Shown here one piece after another: positions 42,898 to 50,862 of a stretch of DNA of 56,986 bases (its first letter is position 1; each line of letters starts with the position of its first letter). Origin of the DNA: a virus. Position numbers and translations under genes: made by a program. A model generated the notes under the pieces. The model ran no database searches. It was not told the DNA's origin and worked only from the letters and a program-made list of their open reading frames with translations. Location: IMG/VR virus record IMGVR_UViG_3300021964_008614, positions 1 to 56,986 of that record, one strand, 5' to 3'.

Positions 42898-43100
42898 GCA
42901 TAATAGACGACACACACGACAAATTAACCAAAGCATATTTAGAATATTTCAAAGCAAACGAACGTTTTGAAAAAAATGGGGGTCTAAGAACCATGCAGGA
43001 CGCTCGAAAATGGCTCAGAACTATTCGCACTCTCGCTAAATTACGTGGAGACGAAATTAAAAAGGCATACGATTCCAATAAAGACACCAAGGCAAAGTAG
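42894..43100 (+). CDS. Small conserved protein downstream of gp46
   Basis: 68 residues, starting inside the gp46 stop (ATGA). It is helical and basic overall, with repeated Lys/Arg/Glu (RTMQDARKWLRTIRTLAKLRGDEIKKAYD), suggesting a DNA-, RNA- or nuclease-binding helix pair. I do not recognise a family. Coupling to gp46 points to a role in recombination or regulation of the nuclease, which is inference. Confidence 0.65.
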   Translation: MSIIDDTHDKLTKAYLEYFKANERFEKNGGLRTMQDARKWLRTIRTLAKLRGDEIKKAYDSNKDTKAK

Positions 43101-43118
43101 ATCTGTGTAAGTATCCAT

Positions 43119-43544
43119 ATGCAATGGACTTATCAAGGACAAGAAGTAAAAGAAATCCCAGAAGGCATAGAAGGCTTTGTCTATTTGATTACCAATACAA
43201 CTAATAATCGCAAGTATGTAGGCAAAAAACTCGCAAAATTTAAAAAAACACGCCCACCTTTAAAAGGCAAGAAAAACAAAAGACGTAGCAAAGTAGAGTC
43301 AGACTGGAGAGACTATTGGGGATCTTCAGATCACTTGCTTGAGGACGTACAAAATTTAGGCCCAGAAAATTTTACAAGAGAAATTTTACACTATTGTGAA
43401 AGCAGAGGCGTATTAAGTTATCTCGAAGCCAAAGAACAATTCGATAGACGTGTATTAGAAACTGACGAATATTACAACGGCATTATTAATGTACGTGTAG
43501 GCAGTTCGAAAGTTTTGAAAGAAGCGTTAAAAAATATAAAATAG
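43119..43544 (+). CDS. GIY-YIG endonuclease (SegE-like)
   Basis: 141 residues. The GIY-YIG core is G19-F-V-Y22 with YLITN, then K32-Y-V-G35 of the KYVGKKL motif, an Arg in VESDWRDYWGSS at about 63 and a catalytic-type Glu in SYLEAKEQF at about 103. Length and motif order match the Seg/SegE-type homing endonucleases of T4-like phages. It is preceded by no strong ribosome binding site and is followed immediately by the 440-base structured, gene-free region. Seg proteins cut at sites in related phages to spread linked DNA, so the neighbouring RNA region may be travelling with it. A non-mobile role is also possible. Confidence 0.75.
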   Translation: MQWTYQGQEVKEIPEGIEGFVYLITNTTNNRKYVGKKLAKFKKTRPPLKGKKNKRRSKVESDWRDYWGSSDHLLEDVQNLGPENFTREILHYCESRGVLSYLEAKEQFDRRVLETDEYYNGIINVRVGSSKVLKEALKNIK

Positions 43545-43564
43545 GCAAAAATATAGCAACATTG

Positions 43565-43975
43565 TTTGGTCGAGGAGGCTCGACTCATCTTGAGGATATG
43601 TGAAATACCATATTCAGATACTGGTGCGTTGCAAGGATAATGCTAACTTAAGGCATAAAAGATGTATGCTCTGTGAAAAAGATACAACATACGCGGCAAG
43701 TGTTTTTGCACTGTTAAGGAACAACTGCCGTCCGTGGATACTGCGAATGCTGAAGTAAGGGGTTGACGATCTACCGCCTCTGTACATACTATATGTAATC
43801 TTCTTTAACAGTGTGGTGATGCTAACTCACATGATGTGAAACCACTCAGTTCGTCCGGCAACGGGCGAATTGTGGCTCAACTATCTACATGATGCTAAAT
43901 TGCTTCGCAATTATTGTTTAAGAAATAAGTGTTTGAGCGATAGCGAAAACAAGATGTGCTTTAGCACATCTACTA
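43565..43975 (+). ncRNA. Candidate structured noncoding RNA of about 410 nt, unidentified
   Basis: No credible frame occupies 43545-43981, yet G+C is about 42% (172 of 410 bases counted), higher than surroundings, and hairpins follow one another: GTCGAG/CTCGAC (43569-43584); GCATA/TATGC (43653-43669); CGGCA/TGCCG enclosing AGTG/CACT (43694-43730); TACAT/ATGTA (43783-43797); TCACA/TGTGA (43827-43839) inside AGTG/CACT; TTCGTCCG/CGGGCGAA with a GCAA loop (43850-43869); AATTGC/GCAATT (43898-43912); AGATGTGC/GCACATCT (43952-43971). The GCAA (GNRA) tetraloop and a U-G pair in that stem would become A-C on the other strand, favouring a plus-strand transcript. TGCTAACT recurs at 43641 and 43820. It is not a tRNA, RNase P RNA, 4.5S RNA or tmRNA by eye. 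A GOLLD-type or other phage RNA is possible. It may be transcribed as the 3' part of the gp47/46 operon. Confidence 0.6.
43952..43971. terminator. Strong hairpin between convergent transcripts, possible bidirectional terminator
   Basis: Perfect eight-base stem AGATGTGC/GCACATCT with loop TTTA, ten bases before the end of the leftward gene at 43982. Neither strand has a long T run after it, so factor-independent termination is uncertain. It may instead be the 3' capping stem of the candidate RNA. Confidence 0.4.
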
Positions 43976-43981
43976 AGAATG

Positions 43982-44170
43982 TTAACTACTTAAATCTTTA
44001 AGATAATCATTAGGTCGAAGTTTAACTTCGGTATTAATCTGATTCTTTGTTCCGGTATTATGTTTTGCAACAATTTCACTACCCTGTGTAAAATAAAATC
44101 CTAATGATTCTGCTTTTTCCATAAAATCAAGAAAAGCGGACTCTAATTCAACAACTTCTTTTTTATTCAT
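43982..44170 (-). CDS. Small hypothetical protein
   Basis: 62 residues, unrecognised. Acidic N-terminal helix (VVELESAFLDFMEKAESLG) followed by a Thr/Asn-rich segment. It starts two bases after the stop of the upstream leftward gene with no Shine-Dalgarno sequence, so translational coupling is likely. The pair faces the opposite direction to genes on either side and ends at the structured region. Confidence 0.5.
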   Translation of the reverse strand: MNKKEVVELESAFLDFMEKAESLGFYFTQGSEIVAKHNTGTKNQINTEVKLRPNDYLKDLSS

Positions 44171-44172
44171 GA

Positions 44173-44355
44173 TTAATCATACAAGTCTGGATCTCTGCCT
44201 AAACCTTTTGGTCTCGGAGGGTGTACTTCCAGTACTTCGTATTCCTCGTGGGGGTTAACATTTTTAAAGTTGCTCACAATTTCAAATGCTTCTGCTTCTG
44301 TAGAGCATTTGACGATTTCTCGTTTTGCAACCACTATATAAGAGTTAGTACTCAT
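44173..44355 (-). CDS. Small hypothetical protein, possible phage regulator
   Basis: 60 residues, unrecognised: SYIVVAKREIVKCSTEAEAFEI, a beta-alpha start, then a Pro-rich end (VHPPRPKGLGRDPDLYD). No ribosome binding site precedes the ATG. A minus-strand TAAATA (44363-44368) lies seven bases upstream, which would give a two-base leader, but the box is weak. It is first of two genes in a leftward unit. Confidence 0.5.
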   Translation of the reverse strand: MSTNSYIVVAKREIVKCSTEAEAFEIVSNFKNVNPHEEYEVLEVHPPRPKGLGRDPDLYD

Positions 44356-44383
44356 CGTGAATTATTTAATATTAGTTATCTGA

Positions 44384-44392
44384 AATAAATAG
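44384..44392 (+). promoter_or_regulatory. T4-type late promoter (AATAAATAG)
   Basis: Plus-strand AATAAATAG with a predicted 24-base leader containing AAGGATT ahead of the ATG at 44421. It drives the two Ala-rich genes. Confidence 0.6.
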
Positions 44393-44420
44393 TTATACAT
44401 AACGAACAAGGATTAATTAG

Positions 44421-45023
44421 ATGAAAATTTCACAAGTTGTAGTTGAATCCAAAAAACAAACCACAAATGAGGCTCCTGTAGGCGGTATTAAGCAGGGTCT
44501 TACTAAGTTTGGTGCCAAAGCGGCCGCTAAATTAGGTGCAAAAAACACTGCATTAGGACTTGCAGGCAAAGCAGATACAGGCGACGAAGCAAACAAATTA
44601 CGTGGTGAATTCCAAAATTACATGGGAACAACAGGTCAAAGCATGGGTAAAATCGATGCATCAGAGTTGACTGCATGGTTGAAATCTAAAAAATATCCAA
44701 CAAATTCAGTTCCACCACAAGGTGTTCTTAACAAAAAACAATTAGACGATATTCTTTTAAAAACTGTACAGGCTTCTAAAAAAGTAGGTGGCGGTGCCGG
44801 CGGTGCAGTAGGTGCCGATGCAAATGCTAAACAAACAACTACAAATACTGGAAAAGTAGATAAATCAACAGCAACAGGTAGTTCAACAGCACAGACTGGT
44901 GAAGCACCACCAACACAAAACGGAAGTGCCGGTGGACCTGCTACAGAAGTTCCACCAAACATTCAAGCACAACTTGATTTGCTAAATGCACCTGATAAAA
45001 AAAGATTGGCGGCTTTACTGTAA
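44421..45023 (+). CDS. Ala/Gly/Thr-rich virion-associated protein candidate
   Basis: 200 residues, unrecognised. The N-terminal half is Ala/Lys/Gly-rich (GIKQGLTKFGAKAAAKLGAKNTA), followed by a possible small domain (DEANKLRGEFQNYMGTTGQS, IDASELTAWLKSKKYPTNSVPPQGVLNKKQLDDI) that repeats the look of the phage RNA/structural adaptor set. The C-terminus is a low-complexity linker and a short terminal helix (QAQLDLLNAPDKKRLAALL). The stop TAA and the next ATG share a base (TAATG), so it is coupled to the 735-residue protein. The late promoter marks it as a virion or head gene. Function unknown. Confidence 0.6.
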   Translation: MKISQVVVESKKQTTNEAPVGGIKQGLTKFGAKAAAKLGAKNTALGLAGKADTGDEANKLRGEFQNYMGTTGQSMGKIDASELTAWLKSKKYPTNSVPPQGVLNKKQLDDILLKTVQASKKVGGGAGGAVGADANAKQTTTNTGKVDKSTATGSSTAQTGEAPPTQNGSAGGPATEVPPNIQAQLDLLNAPDKKRLAALL

Positions 45024-47230
45024 TGAAACTATACGAACTTAACACACCAAACAACAGAACTTCACAAATACTAACAGAAGGTTACCAGGACCTTACTGAA
45101 ACACAAAAGATTTATCTTAACAGATGGGAACGTGAACTTTGGCCATTACTTGAAGAATATACAAAACTTGCAGAAGCAGAATTAACTGCTGACCAAATTC
45201 AGGATATCTTTAAAGGTGCAGAAGAACGTGCTATGGCCAGCGGCGACAACAAAACTGTTGCAGGCAAAGTAGGCGCAGGTGTAGCGGCGGCCGCAAAACT
45301 TCCTGTAGATATTGCAAAAGCAGTTGACAAAAAAATTAACGAACTTGGTAGACTTGCACAAAACGCTGGACCAGTTAAAAATGCAGATGCTAAGTTTGAA
45401 GAACTTAAAAAGAAAATTAGTGCAGAAAATTCGGATTCAAAAATTGTACAAGGCATACAAAAAGTAAGCGACTGGGCAAAAGAAAATCCAGGCAAGGCAA
45501 GTATTGCTGTAGGTATCTTAACAACTATTGCGGCGTTTGCGGGCGGTCCTGCAGGTGGTGCCGCGGCAGGTTTGATTCTACGTGCTTCAAAAGATTTATT
45601 ACAAGGTGAAAAATTATCAACAGCAGTTGGTAAGTCAGTTAAAACAGCGGCATATGGTGCTCTTGCTGGTTTAGCAATCAGAGGCTTAACAGATGCTATG
45701 GTTGACAATATCGCAACAGGCAGTGAAGCCGAAGCAAATGCAATGATGGACGGTTTTGAAAAAGCCAACTTTAAAGCGGCTGTAGATAGTGCGGCGGCAG
45801 AAGCAGGTCTTGATGCAGGTGTGCTTGATGGTGCTATGAACTATAGCAGTCAAGGAAACATCAACGGTTTCTTTTACAATTACAATTTTACAATGACTGC
45901 TGATCAAGTTTCAGAGTATAAAAATTTGTTATCTGCAACGCAGAGTGCAAAAGTTTTCAGTCCAGAATATTATGAAGCGGCAGGTAGGTTACACGGTTTC
46001 TTAGCAACAGCACAACAAGCCAACTCAGATTTAACTGCACTTGCACGAACAATAGCAGACATTCCAAAAGACATGCTTACAGGTGATCAGATGGATGCGG
46101 CAATCGCTGTGCTTGACAATGCAGATGCGGCAATTGAAAAAGTTATGGATATCGGCGGCGGAGCGGCCGCGGCGGCTCAAGGTGCTCTTGCTACAGTTGA
46201 TGATAGCAATAAAGAAATGCACAAGGTCAAACCAATTGATCCAAAAGAAAAAGAACAACTGGAATTAAGTTTAAAAGGTGGCGGTGAAGCAAAAGCAGAA
46301 TCAATTGACTACGAAACTTCTTACAAATATTTGTTAGAACAATATCTTGCAGAAGCAGATCCAGCACAACAAGAATTACCATTAGACAATCCTAATACAC
46401 TTGGTGCAAAAGCAAAACGTGGTTTAGGAAATATTGCAAGTAAAGTAGGCGGAGCAGTTAAAGATGCGGCAGGCAAAGCAGTCAAAGGTGTTAAACAAGT
46501 CGCTAAAGATGTAGGAAACAAAGTAACTGCAAATAAACTAAACAAAAAGTGGAAAGAAATGGGAGAGCCTACAGATGCAGGAACAGTAGCATTTATCCTA
46601 CAAGATGCAGGCATGACTAACGATGACATTTCAGCACTTGCACAAGAAAAGAAAGTAGATTTGCCAGCACCTACAGCACAAGCAGATAGTACTACAGATA
46701 CAGATACAGCACAAGCAGATGGCGGCTCTAACGCTGATACAGCGTCAACAAGCGGTGGTCAAGGAGCAAGTGGTAGTGCAGGAGCATCAGCCGGCGAAAG
46801 ACGTGCTACTAAAGACGAAATTGCCAAGTGGGTAAGAAAAGATGCACCGCTTGTTGATCCTAAAAATCCAGCCGCAGACGGAGCCATTGAAGCAGATAGA
46901 GATGGCAGAAACATTGGACTTGTGAGACAGGCCAATGGTGCAGATCATATCTGGGTAGGTCAGTCATGGACAAACATGACTACTGGAAAGCCTGTTAGTG
47001 CAGACACACAAGGGTTAGGAAGACCAGATCTTGAAGAACTTGCTAAAGAAATTCAAAAAGCAAATGTTGCTAAACTTGTAAAAGATCAATTAACATCTCC
47101 TGGTATACAAGCAGGTACTAAAGACGCTCAGACTGCAAAAGTAACCAAAACAATGACCAGTAAGACTGCAGGGCAACGTGCTGGAACAAAGTTCCAAAAC
47201 ACAAGCAATCAAGGCACTACCGTTCAATAA
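45023..47230 (+). CDS. Large Ala-rich protein, candidate internal head (ejected) protein
   Basis: 735 residues, not recognised. The leader begins MKLYEL and ends ILTE-G at residue 19, matching the (L/I)-x-E cleavage rule of the T4 prohead protease and recalling T4's capsid-targeting leader on internal proteins. A second L-A-E-A lies in EQYLAEAD near residue 440. Segment 159-190 is hydrophobic and Gly/Ala-rich (VGILTTIAAFAGGPAGGAAAG), possibly membrane-active. The middle is Ala-rich helical. The end is Gly/Ser/Thr-rich with one folded-looking part (IGLVRQANGADHIWVGQSW). These traits fit a protein packaged in the head and delivered into the cell; they do not prove it. The stop abuts the stop of the convergent gene at 47231. 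Confidence 0.55.
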   Translation: MKLYELNTPNNRTSQILTEGYQDLTETQKIYLNRWERELWPLLEEYTKLAEAELTADQIQDIFKGAEERAMASGDNKTVAGKVGAGVAAAAKLPVDIAKAVDKKINELGRLAQNAGPVKNADAKFEELKKKISAENSDSKIVQGIQKVSDWAKENPGKASIAVGILTTIAAFAGGPAGGAAAGLILRASKDLLQGEKLSTAVGKSVKTAAYGALAGLAIRGLTDAMVDNIATGSEAEANAMMDGFEKANFKAAVDSAAAEAGLDAGVLDGAMNYSSQGNINGFFYNYNFTMTADQVSEYKNLLSATQSAKVFSPEYYEAAGRLHGFLATAQQANSDLTALARTIADIPKDMLTGDQMDAAIAVLDNADAAIEKVMDIGGGAAAAAQGALATVDDSNKEMHKVKPIDPKEKEQLELSLKGGGEAKAESIDYETSYKYLLEQYLAEADPAQQELPLDNPNTLGAKAKRGLGNIASKVGGAVKDAAGKAVKGVKQVAKDVGNKVTANKLNKKWKEMGEPTDAGTVAFILQDAGMTNDDISALAQEKKVDLPAPTAQADSTTDTDTAQADGGSNADTASTSGGQGASGSAGASAGERRATKDEIAKWVRKDAPLVDPKNPAADGAIEADRDGRNIGLVRQANGADHIWVGQSWTNMTTGKPVSADTQGLGRPDLEELAKEIQKANVAKLVKDQLTSPGIQAGTKDAQTAKVTKTMTSKTAGQRAGTKFQNTSNQGTTVQ

Positions 47231-47443
47231 TTAAAAGAACGGCAAGCCTGATTTTTTAGTAGTTTCTAAATTATCGTCAATAACTTTTTTTACAACTTCT
47301 CGATCCTCTGGACCAAATTCATACGCTTCTGTAATAGTAACTCCGCCACGCATATACCAAACAATTTTTAACAAGTCGTGTTTAATTTGTTTGGCTTCGT
47401 TTTCAAGTTTTTTAGTTTCACGTAAGATTTCGTCAAGAGGCAA
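47231..47443 (-). CDS. Small gp26-linked protein
   Basis: 70 residues from a TTG start five bases after the gp26 stop, so coupled to it. The pattern LKIVWYMRGGVTITEAYEFGPEDREVVKKVID and the terminal KKSGLPFF are common in small proteins beside tail genes of T4-like phages, where they look like tail assembly factors. I cannot assign a T4 gene number. A role in hub assembly is inferred from context. Confidence 0.6.
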   Translation of the reverse strand: MPLDEILRETKKLENEAKQIKHDLLKIVWYMRGGVTITEAYEFGPEDREVVKKVIDDNLETTKKSGLPFF

Positions 47444-47448
47444 CTTCG

Positions 47449-48354
47449 CTATTGACGTGCGAAAAAATTTGATTGATCAAACGCAATAGGCACTTGGAAT
47501 GTATCCGGTGCACCTGCTTTACGCTCCTCTTCATCAGTTGTAACTGTTAACGGTTTGATGTTAAACTCTGTTTTCATCTTTTCAAGATGATTTTTAAGTC
47601 CTTCAAAAATAACTCCGTCTGTTCCTTCAAAAAACTCTCTAATATGATTTATATTAGTAACTGGATCTTCGTTTTGGAACTGTACACTGATAACTTGATC
47701 AACAACCATATCTAAGTTATAGTCTGTTAACTTTTTAAAACTTGCATTAAATTTTTCTAATTTTTGTGCTTCATCTAAATTAGATTCATCAATTGTTTTT
47801 ACTAAACGTTGTTCTTCAAATGCTTTTAAAGCCGCTTTAGTAAACTGTGCATAGTTATTAGGAACTAATTTAAAAGTAAATCCATTGCTTACAAAGGTAT
47901 CTTCAAACACTCTTGACTGCATTGAATCTAAAAGTTCTACTAAGTTTACTTGATAGTCTCTTTCTAACTCTGGCGTAGTGTTAGGAACCTTAGTAGTAAT
48001 TGTTAACGATTCCCCATACGTTGCAATTCTAATTGCAACAAGAATTGCATCGAGATCAAGACTTGGTACTGCATAGGCATCTTTAATAGATGGAATACAA
48101 CTCTTAATCAAACTAACGGTCGATTCACCATTAATTAATGCGTCTGGAGTTTTCAAGACCAATTCGTCTTTTGCGGTCATTGAATATACCGGCACTTCGC
48201 CGTTGTCAGGCATATCAATTGAACCTTCAGGCCAATATTGTCCCTTTGACGGCAATCTTAGATAAATTTTAGGTTGTCTAAAATGTTTTGCCAGCGGGTT
48301 TTGACCTTGAGGCTGAATTGGTATAGGGCCTCGTGGTATATTATTTTCTGCCAT
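47449..48354 (-). CDS. gp26: Baseplate hub protein gp26-like
   Basis: 301 residues (T4 gp26 has 208). The N-terminus is diagnostic for the T4 baseplate protein family: FRQPKIYLRLPSKGQYWPEG, PVYSMTAKDELVLKTPDAL and ESTVSLIKSCIPSI, then ILVAIRIATYG. It is thought to take part in hub assembly or as a linker. It is oriented leftward in an otherwise rightward head region and is driven by a perfect late box. GGAG precedes the ATG. Confidence 0.75.
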   Translation of the reverse strand: MAENNIPRGPIPIQPQGQNPLAKHFRQPKIYLRLPSKGQYWPEGSIDMPDNGEVPVYSMTAKDELVLKTPDALINGESTVSLIKSCIPSIKDAYAVPSLDLDAILVAIRIATYGESLTITTKVPNTTPELERDYQVNLVELLDSMQSRVFEDTFVSNGFTFKLVPNNYAQFTKAALKAFEEQRLVKTIDESNLDEAQKLEKFNASFKKLTDYNLDMVVDQVISVQFQNEDPVTNINHIREFFEGTDGVIFEGLKNHLEKMKTEFNIKPLTVTTDEEERKAGAPDTFQVPIAFDQSNFFARQ

Positions 48355-48386
48355 TTTTTTCTCCTGCTAAATAAGTTATAGCACAA

Positions 48387-48395
48387 GTATTTATA
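48387..48395 (-). promoter_or_regulatory. T4-type late promoter, perfect box (TATAAATAC)
   Basis: Minus-strand TATAAATAC equals the T4 late consensus TATAAATA. It leaves a predicted 28-base leader with AGGAG before the gp26 ATG at 48354. Confidence 0.75.
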
Positions 48396-48422
48396 GTGTA
48401 GGATAAAGTGAGTATATAATTA

Positions 48423-50861
48423 ATGGCTGTTCAAGTTGACATACCCGGTTTTGGGCTCGTAGAAGCCAAAAACGCGGCTGAAGAAAGCACAATGAAAGAG
48501 ATCCTCCGTGCCCTACAGGGTAAGGGATCTAAGAGTTCTGGTGGTGCGGGTGGTGCAGGAGGCGGCGGAGGCGCAGGCGGAATGGCAGGCGTAATGCAAA
48601 AAGCCACAAAGTCAACAGGCAAATACACAGAAGAAATTAACAACACAAGAACGGCTTTACAAGATTTTGGTGCAGGACTAAGAACAGTCGGCGGACTAAT
48701 TAAAGGCGCCTTTGGAATGGTAACAACCAGTGCCCAAGGGTTGGCTATGGAACTACTGGACGGCGGCAATCGCATGTCAGACTTCCTTCAACATGTACCT
48801 CTTGTAGGTAACTCGCTTGGTGCTCTAACAGGAATGTTAGAAGGACAGGTTGATAATTTTAGAGACTTATCTGAAATTGGTGCAGGGTTTGGAAATAGTA
48901 TATTAGGAGTAACAAGAGCGGCAACAGATGCAGGAATGGGTGTAGCACAGTTTTCAGAGTTTGTTGGACAAAACTCGCAAAATATGATGTTGTTGGGCGG
49001 AACTATCACTGATGGTGCAAAGCAATTTGGACAACTAACAAGACAAATAAGAAACAGTGACAGAGACTTCCAAGGCATGGGTTTTACATTTGAAGCACTC
49101 AATGAACACACTGTAGAATACATGGATCAGTTGGCAATGCAAGGTCGACTGTCAGGCATGAGTCAAGCACAACTTAGAAAAGGTTCCGAAGACTACTTGA
49201 TGCAGATTGATAGACTTGCAAAAGTAACAGGTAAGTCACGTAAAGAAGCAGAACAACTACTAAAAAAACAAGCGGCAGAAGCAAACGTTCAAGTTATGGC
49301 AAGTAGATTGTCCGGCGAAGCATTAACTAATTTCCAAGATAGTATTGCGTTTGTTGATTCCGAATTACCTGGATTTAGTAACGCAATTAAAGATATGGCA
49401 GACGGTGTTGCACAAACTCCACTTGCACAAAAACTTGCTTCTACAATTCCAGGATTCCAAGCATTACAAGAAGAAATGGCCAGTGGTAGTTTAAGTCAAG
49501 AAGAATATATTAAACGTATGGCAGGGTTTGGACCACAAATTGACAAATTTGTTAAAACTATGGATCCTGCTATGGTTCAGCACTTAATGGGTAAAGAAGG
49601 CTTTGAAGGCATGATGAGCGGTATGGCAGAATATAATAAAATGTCTACCAAGTACAACGAAGCAGACATTGAAAAAATGAAAGCGGAACAAGCCGAGCGT
49701 GACAAAACTACAGCCGCACTTGCAGACTTTGAAACACGAATTGCAGAAGTAAGAGCAAAAATTATGAAAACTCTTATTGATAGCGGAATCCTTGACAAAC
49801 TTAGTAACTCATTTGGAAACCTATTAGAATGGTTTACAAGCAATGGTGAATCACTAACAGAATCAATGGGAGAAGTTTTAAAAAGCGGTTTAACATACGT
49901 TCAAAAATTTGCTGACTTCTTAAAAGATACTTGGAAAGCATCAAATGGCGATTTGGGCACTTTCTTTAGCACAGTGGTTGGCACACTGTTTAATAAGATG
50001 ATAGAGGCATTAGAACCTGCTAAACAAAAATTTATTGCATACTTAAAAGACTTTTTCTCCGAACACCTTGGAACTATGATTGCTGGTGTACTTGGAGCCA
50101 TAGGTGGCATTATAGTAACAAAAATTATTACAGGAATGTTAGGAGCAATACTTGGTGCTATTGTAGGACCAATCATTGCGCCGTTCCTTGCAATTGGCGG
50201 AGCACTGTTAGCAATCTTTGGATGGGAAACTATCAAAGGTTGGGTTGGTGCGGCTTGGGACGCTATTGTTTGGGTGTTTAAAGGTATTGGAGATATGTTT
50301 AGTTGGATTTGGGAAAAAGTTCAAGTACCAATTAAATTTATTTGGAGTATCTACTCTACCATGTTTGGTTGGATTGGTGATACATTTAGTTGGATATACG
50401 AAAAAGTAAAAGGCCCAATTACCACAATCTACAATGTTATTAGCGGAATGTTCGGATGGATTGGTGATACAGTGGATTGGATCTGGGGTAAAATCAAAGC
50501 ACTAAATCCGTTTAGTTGGTTCGGAAGTGATGACGACGAAGACGAGGCAGAAGAAAAAATTGCCCAAGAAAAAGATAGAACAGTAGGATTATCAGCAGAA
50601 GAAAAAGCGAAATTGGACGGTTACAGTCCTGACCAAGTAACTGCAATGGCAACAATGCCTGCGGCTCCAGAAGTTAGCGGTGCAGGCTCAGACACAACAA
50701 TGCCAAATTTTGGAAATGCCAGTACTGGAGGCGAAACTGCAACTGCAAATGTAAATAATAGTGCGATTGCAGAATTATTATATGAACAAAATAAATTACT
50801 CAAGTATCAACTTAGTGCTCTTAAAGCATTACAAGGTAATTTGTTAAAAGGAGTAGGATAG
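48423..50861 (+). CDS. Tail tape-measure-like protein
   Basis: 812 residues. After a Gly-rich linker (about 35-60) comes a long helical region with frequent Ala/Gly/Met (MELLDGGNRMSDFLQHVP, MGVAQFSEFVGQNSQN). Residues about 551-600 contain hydrophobic stretches (IAGVLGAIGGIIVTKIITG, IIAPFLAIGGALLAIFG). About 624-700 carry three Trp-rich repeats (MFSWIWEKV, MFGWIGDTFSWIYEKV, MFGWIGDTVDWIWGKI). This order, long helix then membrane segments then Trp-rich repeats, is usual in tape-measure proteins that set tail length and help DNA cross the inner membrane. T4's tape measure is gp29 (590 residues). It lies immediately before the portal, which is unusual relative to T4. No convincing ribosome binding site. 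Confidence 0.6.
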   Translation: MAVQVDIPGFGLVEAKNAAEESTMKEILRALQGKGSKSSGGAGGAGGGGGAGGMAGVMQKATKSTGKYTEEINNTRTALQDFGAGLRTVGGLIKGAFGMVTTSAQGLAMELLDGGNRMSDFLQHVPLVGNSLGALTGMLEGQVDNFRDLSEIGAGFGNSILGVTRAATDAGMGVAQFSEFVGQNSQNMMLLGGTITDGAKQFGQLTRQIRNSDRDFQGMGFTFEALNEHTVEYMDQLAMQGRLSGMSQAQLRKGSEDYLMQIDRLAKVTGKSRKEAEQLLKKQAAEANVQVMASRLSGEALTNFQDSIAFVDSELPGFSNAIKDMADGVAQTPLAQKLASTIPGFQALQEEMASGSLSQEEYIKRMAGFGPQIDKFVKTMDPAMVQHLMGKEGFEGMMSGMAEYNKMSTKYNEADIEKMKAEQAERDKTTAALADFETRIAEVRAKIMKTLIDSGILDKLSNSFGNLLEWFTSNGESLTESMGEVLKSGLTYVQKFADFLKDTWKASNGDLGTFFSTVVGTLFNKMIEALEPAKQKFIAYLKDFFSEHLGTMIAGVLGAIGGIIVTKIITGMLGAILGAIVGPIIAPFLAIGGALLAIFGWETIKGWVGAAWDAIVWVFKGIGDMFSWIWEKVQVPIKFIWSIYSTMFGWIGDTFSWIYEKVKGPITTIYNVISGMFGWIGDTVDWIWGKIKALNPFSWFGSDDDEDEAEEKIAQEKDRTVGLSAEEKAKLDGYSPDQVTAMATMPAAPEVSGAGSDTTMPNFGNASTGGETATANVNNSAIAELLYEQNKLLKYQLSALKALQGNLLKGVG

Positions 50862-50862
50862 T

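Noticed and set aside
43511-43542. Promoter TTGAAA ... TATAAA for the candidate RNA
   Set aside because: Spacer would be only 14 bases, and TATAAAAT differs from the late box; left unassigned.
43545-43981. tRNA, tmRNA, group I intron or CRISPR array in the gene-free region
   Set aside because: No cloverleaf or GGTTCGA-type T-loop, no tag-peptide frame, no intron P7 signature, and no regularly spaced repeats; both neighbouring genes are intact.
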